Below are positions 32,401 to 42,584 of a stretch of DNA of 64,000 bases, in pieces. The notes beneath the pieces are model-generated. The model saw only the letters and a program-made list of their open reading frames with translations, did not search any database and had not been told where the DNA came from. The stretch is from Turritopsis dohrnii. Taxonomy: Eukaryota > Cnidaria > Hydrozoa > Anthoathecata > Oceaniidae. Every line of letters starts with the position of its first letter. Within the stretch, counting starts at the first letter, position 1. The stretch spans positions 1,364,001 through 1,428,000 of the forward strand of contig BQMF02000022.1 of the NCBI GenBank assembly GCA_027922465.2, in the 5' to 3' direction. The position numbers and the translations under genes were made by a program.

Positions 32401-34484
32401 GACCACATATAACATGGGTACACTACTTTGGATTTATTGTTTCATTCAGTTATGGAATCATATAGACTAAAAAATAATTGTCTTTGCTGTACTTTTAAAC
32501 CTACCTTAACGGAAGAAATTTTTGCGGAAAGAAATTATCGTGGAATTTAATTTTGTGATTGAGAAGGTAAAAATGGCCGATTTTCACAGAATTTAATTTT
32601 GCGATTGACCAATTTTAACGCGTTTCACAGAATTAAATTTCACAACTTTTGATTTTCAAACTAATACTTAAAAGAAAGAATGCCTTGTTTTTTGCTTTGT
32701 AATCCTTCCAGGGGCTAATACAGGTCAAATTTCATAGCGGTAACCGCTATTGGGCGCCAAGATCGAGGCGCCCAAATTCAAAAAAAAAAAGGGAAAATTT
32801 TTTTTTTGAAAATATCAAAAAAGAATGTGAGAAGAGCAAAACGAAAGAAAGGGAAAAAAGGAATCGTGAGGAGATCTCTCTTATTAAATTATTAAATACG
32901 GAGAAGTGCGTTCATCTTATTTTAAAGCGGAAAGACAACCTCGTTACCGTCGCTTCTTCTCTCTTTTGCGCTAAATCAGACTTACGATTTAGCGTAAAGC
33001 AGAGAAGAAGCGCTGGGAAAGAAGGGCACTCTGTGAGGTTTCCGTACCTGGTTACCAAGGCTAGGTGATTACTTTACGAACTGAAACTTTCAAAATGATT
33101 ATATAGTCCTGTAAAATATACACAAAGTAAGGAAATCAAAAATGGCGGAAGGTAAACACGCCGATTCGCGTGATTGAATTTCGAAGTACATTTGAAGATT
33201 CTACAGGAAAGACTGTTACGACACGAATAACAAGAAATGAGAAAGTTTTAAGGGACTTAGAATATGTATAGTATGTTAAAATAGAACGCATTTTAGACCA
33301 TTCTAGGCCCTCAAATTTGTTCGCCTGAATCGCTTCGCTCGTCAGGCTCAATGTGCGGCTACCGCCGCCCAAATTCAAATCCTGTATTAGCCCCTGCCTT
33401 CTATAATCTTTTCCTTCTAAGTTATACCAGAAACAGAAACCCAAGTGATACCAGCAACCCAGGATATCATAAAACACAAGTTATGCCAGAAACACTAAAC
33501 ATAATTATTGATGATTCAGTGATTTTTTTATATCAATTACATCTCTTGTACACATATAAGCATTTCTTGACAGCTTATAGCTTTGCTATAAATAAATTTT
33601 ATACATTTTTAAAAACTTGTTTCTTTCTAAGGTTGTTTGAAGTTATAAACACAGGGTTACGTCTCAATGCTTCAAAGTGTTAATCTTCTTTATCCAGGTA
33701 CTTGATAACACTTTGAAAAACAAAGTGGCTTTACAAATGAAAAATTCGAATCAGTGTTGAAATAATAAAAGATTAATAGGTTTTAGGAAAATGTATGAAT
33801 TTGTGAATATTTCTTTTTGGACTTCAGTGAATTAATGACAAGAAAAGAAAAGAAAGTTGCATAATAAAGTTTTCAGTCAGCTTAAAAAACTTATTCACTA
33901 TCTTTTTTATCCCCATCATGTGCCGATATAGATCATTTTTTATTGTAAGATACCTTTGAGATATGCTTACTTATTTCAACTGATTCTTTTCAGCCATGTT
34001 ATAATTTCATTTAACACATTAGACTTGACAGGGAAAGGTTTTGTTAAACCAGCAAAACTAGATTCCTTTACATTCAATCGTTTTCTAATTTTAAATGAAT
34101 GCTAAATGATTTTTTGTTGGTTAATATCAACAATCATGCCCTTTTTGCTTCTTTCAGGGTGTCTTCCTGTTGCTGTTTGAGGGGATCTTTTATGATGAGG
34201 TGACCATCTTTATAATTGCGTAATTCCTATTGCAAAAGTTTCATTGGCATTGTTACATATTTCATGTTTGTTTTTTTTTTGCTATAATTCATTACACTCT
34301 TTAGGATTTCAGAAGGCCTTTCAAGTTTCAACGTCAGAAGATCGCAGCGCAATTCAACCATTACAAGAGAAAGATTTCGAAGTCTTTTAGGAGTAAACGA
34401 AGACGGCAACCGAACAATACGACACGAAATATTGAGATGTACCAAGGTAATTTGATACACGAGCAAGTTAAACCTGATACTTAA
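29490..34484 (+). CDS. Adhesion/secretin-like seven-helix receptor 1
   Basis: Three exons: 29490-30386, 34158-34199 (42 nt) and 34305-34484; about 372 residues. The N-terminus of about 50 residues has N-glycosylation sequons (NLT, NSS) and no recognised extracellular domain. Seven hydrophobic segments lie at about 51-75, 94-116, 129-156, 168-192, 208-233, 258-281 and 287-310. TM4 (IKIWWFWLVAYVVP) and TM7 (GVFLLLFEGIFYDE) recall the adhesion/secretin pattern. The cytoplasmic tail is very basic (KSFRSKRRRQ). A possible donor in exon 3 (34447) means a further exon is possible, but the frame ends naturally at 34482-34484. It is paralogous to 37746-39136 with identical exon structure. The second exon would be missed without the paralogue. 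Ligand unknown. Confidence 0.75.
30402..30894 (+). mobile_element. Non-autonomous Helitron
   Basis: Begins A|TCTATATATTAATAG followed by GTTTGTTTGTTTG, a typical Helitron 5' end. It ends with the hairpin GCCGCC-TT-GGCGGC and then CTAG|T. The insertion lies exactly between A (30401) and T (30895), with no target duplication. It has 493 bp and no Rep/helicase. Related fragments are at 28413-28640 and about 60155-60275. Confidence 0.85.
31146..31161. promoter_or_regulatory. 16-bp perfect palindrome
   Basis: CACGTCATATGACGTG, with two inward TGACG half-sites of the CREB/ATF type. It lies inside the long intron of receptor 1. Function unknown. Confidence 0.3.
31540..32265 (-). pseudogene. 3' end of a non-LTR retrotransposon (reverse transcriptase C-terminus)
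   Basis: A 200-residue open frame at 32178-31576 begins MLTLWRSLVIPHLDYCSQLW, the pattern found after the reverse transcriptase domain of many LINE elements. In-frame similarity extends upstream (RATQLVGWALRTFKSRDKD) to about 32265, where it stops: a 5' truncation typical of LINE insertion. A short AAGT-type repeat tail follows the stop. No intact polymerase core is present. It sits in the intron of receptor 1, antisense. Confidence 0.8.
32709..33396. mobile_element. hAT-like MITE, 5-bp target duplication
   Basis: Perfect 16-bp ends CAGGGGCTAATACAGG ... CCTGTATTAGCCCCTG. CCTTC lies directly outside both (32704-32708 and 33397-33401). It is 688 bp without a transposase and of the same family as 12440-12802. 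Confidence 0.88.
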
Positions 34485-35899
34485 TGGAAAGAACTTTTAA
34501 AGGAAAAAGGTTATGCGATTTGGAGTTTTCCTTTCATTGATGCAAACATTTATCGATGACCGCAGGACCGTTGTCACAACACAAATGGTTAATAATATTT
34601 CTTCACGTACGCCACCATGTTTTTTTTATATTGAAATTGATAAAGATGGAATTGTCTTTATCGTCAGTCTTCAAACTACCAGGAAGTTTTATAGTCCATG
34701 GTTGAATGGGCATTTCATAAAGAAACACCATTTTTCTTGGAAAATAATGAATTAGTTTGATATAATCTATTATCTTTTTGTATTTTTTCTATTTATATAT
34801 GACGTAGACCTTTTTGGAAATTACGTCACAGCAGATGTGTACAAAGTTATAGCTTGTTAAAATTTCAGACCGAAATTCTCTGGGACACACTACATATAGC
34901 CCAAAGAATCTTTTCAAACTTTGCCCGTCGATCACAGCTGTATCTATCGAAACGGAGCCAAAATAAACTCGCTTGTTCATAACATGATAAACTCTGACTT
35001 CAATTATGATACTTGAACAGATAAGCGGAAATATTTTTCAAATTTTTACGCTTTTTTTATAGCGTAAATCGTATTGGTTCCAATATTTACGTTTTTACGA
35101 AGAAATCATACTGTAATATTAGAGTATTTTCTTTTTTCTTTTCTGTTTTGAGTCGTCTTGATAGCAGAAATGCAATGAAGAAATGTCAGTGCGCATGCGT
35201 CATGATGAAAGAATTGCTAGTCTGTGTCTATCTGTCTTCTTGGTAACTCAGCGGAACGAATCCCTTCATTTTTTACCTATCAGGTTCCACATTTATACTT
35301 CATCATTACACAAAGACTTGTTGGCATCATTATCAACAAAAGGAAACATGTTCAATTTTAACTGAGATTTGTCAAAATCTATATAGGTCTGTTCTTTCTA
35401 CAGGGCGGCAACTTTCCTGTAGTAAGTAAGTAACCGAGAGTTTTTTAGTCCTTGTGTTTCCATCCGTAATAGTTGGTTCTTCCACCTGCCGACTGGCAAC
35501 TAGTAATTCACTTACCGCCAGAGATACATATAGCATTGCTCTAACTTGCCCGAAGGCCAGTGTGCAGTCAGTCGATGGCTCCTAATGGGCTGATACGCAG
35601 CTACTAAATTCATACTAATAGGTGCCTCTGTGTTCTACGATTGTTAAAATACAAGGTTAGTAATGCATTGGATGGTTGGACCAGATGTGGTGTTTGGATA
35701 GGCAGCCAATTCAGTTTCAGAACGTCTTCTTCAGTCATGAAGCGTCTTGTGACGTAACTTCGTTTTGGTTGAGTTGAATATAAGGTTGTTGTTTGATGAC
35801 CATCCAACACCAAATCGAAAAATGCTCCAATCAAATACGGAACTCTCGCTGTATAATTTGCCAAGGAGCTACTAGCAACTCATGTATGATTTAAAAATG
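34485..35899. other. Intergenic between the two receptors, no gene recognised
   Basis: Several short open frames are present on both strands (for example minus strand 35864-35610), but none has recognisable motifs or splice context. Confidence 0.4.
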
Positions 35900-35923
35900 T
35901 AGATCGCAAAGCGTTTACCATTT

Positions 35924-36215
35924 CAGTCGCTACGAACGCTTTATCCACACAGGAGATTTGCAATTACTTATAACAGACGACTTCGATGAGAACCTAGTGG
36001 TGTATGGTCATCAAGAAGCTGACACTCTTCTTATTTTACATGCAATTGATGTCGTTAAAAACAATCTAATTTGTGAATGTGATATTTTTACCCGACACTG
36101 ACACATTTCTCTTGCTTACTCATTATTTCCAGAGTCTGTCAACTACAACGCTTTTTCGTTCAGGGAAACAGTAGATTTGCGTGAAAAAAACCGGTCGTTT
36201 CAATGGTAAATCTAA
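35924..36215 (+). pseudogene. Frameshifted fragment of an 'EADT / PDTD' repetitive gene family
   Basis: One frame reads RYERFIHTGDLQLLITDDFD and on to GHQEADTLLILHAIDVV. After a shift near 36085 another frame continues with PDTDTFLLLTHYF and then GRFNGKSKLT. The order EADT...LHA, then PDTD, then GxFxGKSK is a recurring set in large uncharacterised invertebrate protein families that behave like mobile elements. No start, no complete domain and at least one frameshift, so it is a relic. The family assignment is from memory of its motifs. Confidence 0.55.
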
Positions 36216-36219
36216 ATTA

Positions 36220-37479
36220 ACATGATAGCAGGTTTTGACAGCTTTAACGTAAAAATCTGTCGCAGTCATTTTGTAATTGTGCTTCTCAAACGATTACATT
36301 TAGCCAAACAAAAACTGTAGCCATAACAGTAAGGTTTTAGTTGAAAGAGAAATGGTGACTCTCTGGCGCCAATAATGACTTTCCCCCCTACTTGCATTAT
36401 TCAAATTTGTGGTTGTGAAAAGTTTAAATAAGAAATGCAAGTGATTGAAGAATGGTCTAGTAATTGAAATTCTTCTGAAAATAATCGCATCAATTACGAA
36501 TATGGTCATGAAAACATTATCGAACTTGAGGACGAGGAAGACTGAAATGAATGCTTGTCTATTCATGGAATCCTGATTCTTTCTGCTTGATTTTCAGATG
36601 AACTTTGAGAATACCATTCTTATTTTGTGAACACATCGCAGCGCATTTTTTGGTCTTTAAAGTTTTGGTCAGCATTTTATCACTTAATTGCCATTTTGAT
36701 TGATATTTGAATATATCGTTGTCGGTAAGCGAAGATTTTGCTGATAAGAGTCTACAAAGTCAACGTCTGAATTGGAGAGTTTATCATCTGGTCGTTAGAT
36801 TCCCGGTCTACATGTTATGTAAATTTCAATTGCTTTTAATTTTTTCTTTTTCAATTGAGATTGTATTCCGATTGTATTCCAAACTGGGCAATAGTAAAGG
36901 GTAATATGGGCATGGCTATGGGTTCCCGACTTAGGAGTATTACTTCTTCCGAGTTTCTGGACAAAATAAGCAAAAACTCATTTTGATTCAGCCTTCACTA
37001 TTTTTCATCATACAAAAGATGGTGGCAAAATAACCTTGATTCCAAGTTCTGAGGTCGAGGTTGACTTACCATCACTACAGCATTTAAATCTTCACATTTT
37101 TCACAAAATGACTTTAAAACCGGAAATTTGACATAACATTACAACCTTTCTGAGGTTTCAAAAACTGGCGTGACGGGGGTTTGCTCCGTTTTTATTACAA
37201 GTAAATAGAAAATTATTGTTACTAAACAATAGAACACAGGGCTATCAAATACCAAAACGATTATACATTTACCAAATATAACGTGCTCTGATGAATTCGT
37301 TCACACTCTCTCTTGCTTAGGTGAATGTGATTTGTATGAAAACGTCTGGTATGTAGTTCATAAAGAAGTAACAGAGATTTTCGTCTTTGGGCATATATAC
37401 CTGCTGGTTGGTTTTTGCCTGCCAACTTGCATGTTGACTTATCGCCAGAGGTTCGTATAGCATGCTCTGTTAGTTCAGT
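36220..37479. other. Spacer upstream of receptor 2, no gene recognised
   Basis: Nothing supported apart from generic AT-rich sequence. Confidence 0.45.
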
Positions 37480-37553
37480 ATGATCACTTCCTCTAAATAT
37501 GTGTATGCTATTTCAGTCCTGTGTCTCACTTTGTTTATAACTTCAGAAACAGC
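37480..37553 (+). other. Possible signal-peptide exon of receptor 2
   Basis: An ATG opens a strongly hydrophobic stretch, MITSSKYVYAISVLCLTLFI followed by TSETAT, like a signal peptide with its cleavage site, about 190 bp before receptor 2. Joining it to the acceptor before 37732 would need a weak donor (GTCATT). Tentative. Confidence 0.3.
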
Positions 37554-37745
37554 AACCCGTCATTTCTGTTGGTATTCAAATTTTAAATTTTCGTTTAAGA
37601 TTTTGTCGAATATTTTTGTGTTTACTTTCTCGATACAACAATTATTTCGCCATCCTGGAAACGTGGTGTCACTTGAAAGATTTTCATTTGCATGTTATGT
37701 TAGGTTGTAATAAACGTCTGAACTCTAATTTCAGAAGATAAATAC

Positions 37746-39136
37746 ATGACGTCTACTGCTCATATTGGAATCCACAATCCTTCTGATCTCATACAAAAAT
37801 GGTTCATGACAATTTGCTATGCCATATCCATTATATGTGCACTCGCAGCAGTAGCGATATTAGTGGTGAATGTGTATGGACAGTTGAACCTACTGATTGA
37901 CAAAATAAAACATCCGGTGAAAAGACCGCGTGCTGTTCTTGTGATGAGCGCCAACTTCACATTATTAGTATGGGACAGTTTGCTTTTGATTCTAATTAAC
38001 AGTAAGGAGACTTTGGAAGGAAGACCTAATCTTCATTTTGTCTTGTTGTTGACAATACTCATCTGTTCTATGGTGTTTTATTCTTGCTGCTTCGCTTATT
38101 TCATGGTCCTATTCTTCATATTAAAGTTTCACAGAAATTTACACCGAATCAAAATTTGGTGGCTATACGTAATAGCATATTTGAACCCAGCAGTGATGTC
38201 AATCATTGTAGTTTTGACAGGATATGGGGAAACAAAACAATTGTCAATACATTTGCTGTCAACCAAGCCAGTTGAATGGGTAGTTATCTCAGTGCATGTA
38301 TTAGTCATTATTGCTTCTGTAACTACTTGTATCTATGTCGTCATCAGAAGAGTGAAACTATGGGTTAAACTGAAGCGACCAATCAAGGAGATTGTTAGAC
38401 AACTTTTTTTGAGTAAGATTATGCGAAATGGTGTCGTTTTAGCAATCTTACTTACTTCAATTTTGATGTTAGATATTTACTTTGTTGTGAAATCAACTCC
38501 ATCAAATGTGGCTGTTTATCATGTTATCATCCTACATACATTATTGGTGAGTTTATGTAAGAAATAAAAACTGACATTTTTTTCGAAACTCTCCAATTTT
38601 TTTCTGATAAACAAATAGTCTTGTAATAAGCAGTGCTTAACTGAATATTGATTTTGCAAATATTCCTCATGTTTCTCAATAGACTGTTTGTTTTCTTCGT
38701 TTAGGGAATTTTCTTCCTATCGTTTGATGTGCTTTTTTTTGACAAGGTATGCAGCTATCTTGTTGTTTGTTTATTTTATGTTTTGTTTATTTAATCGATC
38801 AATCAAACACCTTAAGAATAATGATAGAAGGATGTCACCGCAGCATAACAACAGCATGTACCAACCTCGAACCCAGGGTCTCTTGCCTTTTCGCTGCTAT
38901 CCGTATGTCGGAAAGGCAAGAGACCCTGGGTTCGAGGTTGCAGCATGTACATCAATAACAGCAATTCCTTCGAAATTTTCTTGTTACTGTTATAGGATTA
39001 CAGGAAACCGTTCCAACGTCGCCAAGTCTCATTGCAACTGAACACCACTGGCACAAAGGCATTTGTGTTCACAGAACATGATCACGACAGCAACTATGAT
39101 AGCAAATTTTACATTGATCCACAAACATTTTTGTGA
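37746..39136 (+). CDS. Adhesion/secretin-like seven-helix receptor 2
   Basis: Three exons: 37746-38546, 38706-38747 (42 nt) and 38996-39136; about 327 residues. It shares with receptor 1 the pattern GQLN...HP..R.RA.L...LVWD.L after TM1, IKIWW..VIAY at TM4, the 14-residue exon GIFFLSFDVLFFDK in TM7, and D(Y/F)R(K/R)PF at the start of the cytoplasmic tail. The tail ends KFYIDPQTFL. The introns are short (159 and 248 bp); the second contains a perfect 29-bp hairpin repeat. The true N-terminus may lie in an upstream exon. Class assignment (adhesion-like, without a visible GAIN domain) is an inference from TM4 and TM7. Confidence 0.75.
38862..38940. repeat. Perfect 29-bp hairpin repeat in receptor 2 intron 2
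   Basis: Arms 38862-38890 and 38912-38940 are exact inverted copies (CAACCTCGAACCCAGGGTCT start) around a 21-nt loop. Related, diverged copies are at 39656-39735 and, as one arm, 5437-5475. It is a fold-back MITE by appearance. Confidence 0.85.
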
Positions 39137-40390
39137 TAATTTTATATCGATCCACAAACGTTTTTGTGACTATGAAAACACGAAAAATTGACTAAAGTTT
39201 CTCAAGATTTTTGCATCCCTTATCGTTGCTTTTAAAAATGAACTTTTGTCAAACTCTTCTTTTTTCTATAGACCATTTCTCTTAGTTCTGTGAAAGAACG
39301 AGATTATGTATCTCAATCATGCTTGCTGATCCCTTTTATGAGGGAAATTTGTTTTGCAGAAGGACCGTGTAGTGCAATACATGTTAAGGAATTTCTTCTG
39401 TAATGTCTTTACTAGTGTAAATTTGGACAAGGTTGAACAAATTGCATAATGCAAAGTTTATTGTTTTGACGTTAGGTTTTATTTGGCTGTTATTAGAATA
39501 AGACAAAACAATTTTTGGACGTTTTTTAAGAGGTAAATCATCTGAGAAATGTCACTATAGAAATACCAGATTTTACTGCCGTGACTGATTTGAAAGTTGT
39601 TCTGGGAAGTTCTGGAAGACCTTGTCATGGACTGACACTTAAAACTTTTGATTTAACTCGAACCCAGCGTTTTTTCCCATATTTGCGATGGTGGCGTATA
39701 TCGGAAAAGCAAAGAACCCTGGATTCGAAGTTTGATTTAGATGTCGCTTTCTTCAATTGAAATTATTCATTCCACGAAATAACCCTTATTAAACCTTTAT
39801 GAAACTTCCAAAAACTACGTCAAAAAATCAAAGTGTTTTGCCGCTTGTTTTATTTTCAATTTGCAATAAAAAAATGGCAGAAAAAGACGCGGCTACTTAC
39901 TTTCTCCGTTTGACATTCTACAGACCAGATAACAAAACAGTGCTAAAGCAAGACGCAAAACAGGCGGCCGCATGTTTTCATATATGTTTTGATTAAGTGA
40001 AACCAAAGTGTTGAAATAAACCACGGCCATAAGCTTCACGTACTAAGAACTATAACAATGTTGTTTTATTAATTGAAGAAGAACCTTTCGCGGGCAGAAT
40101 CTTTTGAAAAGTTGAATCATTAAACGGTCAATGTCTCTCTTTAAAAAACATGTCATTAAATCAGTTTATTTAATCACATGTGAAGGAATACCCATTTTAG
40201 CTTTACATCAATAAAAACTAGAAAACCCTACATTTGACTGGAGACTAAAACCTTTGATAGAGATTTTGTTTATCACCGATACTTTTACTGCTGTTGAAAG
40301 TTCCATCTTTATCTTAACAGAATTGACGAAGAAAACATTTGCTTTAATATTACTATTCAAGGCATAAAAAAACTAACAATCAACTTGGCC
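39137..40390. other. Intergenic with a diverged hairpin-repeat copy
   Basis: 39656-39735 is a degenerate copy of the 29-bp hairpin repeat (CTCGAACCCAGCG ... AACCCTGGATTCGAAG). No gene recognised in the rest. Confidence 0.5.
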
Positions 40391-40393
40391 TTA

Positions 40394-41284
40394 GGGGCTG
40401 ATTACATGTTCACTTTTTATCCCAGGTACCGGGCTGAAAAGTATCGCCAATATTTTCCAGCCCTGTGTTACATGAAAAAATTATACACGTGTTGCGCGAA
40501 ATGGATAGCGCAGGAAAAACAAAAAATCGAGATGGCGGCGAACGATGTGTTTCTTCTCAAAAAGTATATTCTGTTAATTGGAATGTTGTGTTTTCAACTT
40601 AATGGTTTAATTTTCTGTATGGGACTTTATCAAAAGCATAATACAAATGACATTTTTGCTCTTTATTATTCAAGAAAACGTTTGTTGTTTATAAGGAAAC
40701 AAAAAGCTTTAAAAATCAGAAGGTTGAATCGCAAAAGAAGGTCTGTGTGTGGGTTGTCAATGGTAGAGATGATACTTGGTGGAGAAATTTAATCACTGGT
40801 ATTTCACCAAAATCCTTGTGGTACAAGAACCTTAGAATGGACGAAGATTCTTTTCATCTTCTGTGTAAACATTTAAGACCTTACATTTCACCTGACCATA
40901 ATTCTCCTAATCATCGTATCTTCAGCCTGAGACCATGTCGTTGGTCCATCTAAACTTAAACTTTGTAGTTTTGTTGGATTGACTCGTGTTTGCTTCTGAA
41001 GACGCCATGTTTATAATGAAAATATACTACACTGCGCATGTTTTGAAATCAAATCTCATCCCGGATACCGGGCTGGCTCGGTTATTTGATATTACATGCA
41101 TCCTTTTTGGCTCGACACCCGAGATATCTCGGTTTGCCAAACCGAAATATCCGGGAGGCCGAGACGAAAAGTATACATGTAATTGCACTTGTAAAAATAA
41201 GAGAATTTGTTAGACAAAGTGAGCTAACCCGGCACCCGAGATATCCCGACAACCGGGACAAAAAGCGATCATGTAATCAGCCCC
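40394..41284 (+). mobile_element. PIF/Harbinger element with a broken transposase
   Basis: Ends are GGGGCTGATTACATG and its inverse CATGTAATCAGCCCC. TTA lies directly outside both (40391-40393 and 41285-41287), the TWA target typical of PIF/Harbinger. The interior (40532-40950) encodes a transposase N-terminus: MAANDVFLLKKYILLIG, a basic RRLNRKRR, then after a frameshift near 40740 VWVVNGRDDTWWRNL and LRMDEDSFHLLCKHLRPYIS. The catalytic DDE part is absent. Subterminal CCCGAGATATC/CCGGG-type repeats flank the coding remnant on both sides. Confidence 0.88.
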
Positions 41285-41638
41285 TTAAAGGTTATACAGG
41301 AAAATAATTGGAGCTTTCACTTTTTTTATTATATTTCATATTTTAGGAGGTTGACTACTTTAGAAGAATACAAATTTCTAATATCAGTGTTTCGTATGTC
41401 CTAATCCTATCCTAATTCATTTTTTTTATTTTTTACTATTTATTTATCAACTATTTTATTTTTATGTCAGGTCCTACACTGGGTGTTGAGTGCAGTATGT
41501 ATCCGAAGAGCATAGGATATTCAGTTGCATTTGCAATTGCAAATCAATTTTCAAAAAAACGCCGTGTGAACTGGTGTCGTAAGAATACAAAAACCTGTAG
41601 CAAGAAAGGGTGACATAATTTTTAAAAATATTCCTAGA

Positions 41639-41992
41639 TGTTTTTATTTTTCAAGAGTGGTGTTGCAGCATAAGCAGTGAATTTAGAAATTATATTGTCT
41701 TAGTGAATAGGACACTAAGACAAGATAATTTCTAATTTACTAGTAAACGACACATCAACCTTGTGCGTCACACTGAAACAAAATCACTACTGACAAGGAC
41801 ACAAGAACATGACAATGCACCCTACTATACACTTATACTGCACCACATTCCCTGCACATTCTATCTGAGAGACTAAATTTTCACTTCACATCCTGTATTT
41901 TATAGCTACACAGTTCACCTAATTAACACATCACTTTCTCTCTAAGTCAGTCACTGCTTATGCTGCAACACCACTCTTAAAAAATAAAAACA
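41639..41992. mobile_element. Fold-back element with a 13-14-bp target duplication
   Basis: Terminal inverted repeats of about 42 bp, TGTTTTTATTTTT then AAGAGTGGTGTTGCAGCATAAG, with one mismatch between ends. AAATATTCCTAGA flanks both sides (41626-41638 and 41993-42005). Inside, 41685-41705 and 41713-41733 form a separate 21-bp hairpin with one mismatch. No coding capacity. Confidence 0.8.
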
Positions 41993-42434
41993 AAATATTC
42001 CTAGAGAAGCTGAAATTTTCAACCTCAAACTATTTAAAAATATTGTGAAATATTTTCCTCCCACTACTGATGGTCAGTTATTACTCATGCGTAATGATGT
42101 ATAGGGGAATTGTATTTTTCACACCAGCTTGACAGAAAACAAATACATTACTGTCGAAATCATAAACGTGTTTCCCAACCCACGCATCACGGCTGGACTA
42201 TTCACTAATGGTAGCAAAACCTGTTTTCATCAGGTTTGAAGCAAAAAGATATTTGAAATTGATTGGGTTGAAATGAACATGTCAATTTCCTTCTTTTGGG
42301 TTTGTGTCCTAATTTCCTGGTAAATTAAGACTCACCCATTCGCCATTTTTTAATTTCATCCTTCAACCTACAAGTACATAAAGTGCAATTTGCAAAAGGT
42401 TTTTTTTCCTAAAGGAGCCTTAAGGGTATGTTTT

Positions 42435-42584
42435 GGTGACCGGATTCAAACATTACATTATTACGGTGAAAACACTTATAAAAGTATTTGAACAAATGAG
42501 ACTAAACCCTTACCTTACCCCGACTAACCCAGACACATTTCACAAGGTTTACATCGTAAAGTCTAGTGTTTTAATCCAGTCACC
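42435..42584. mobile_element. Small MITE, copy 2
   Basis: Ends GGTGACCGGATT and AATCCAGTCACC are inverted copies. The interior matches 23938-24068. Confidence 0.65.

Noticed and set aside
35610..35864. 84-codon minus frame upstream of the EADT relic
   Set aside because: I compared it with the C-terminal part of that family and found no convincing match.
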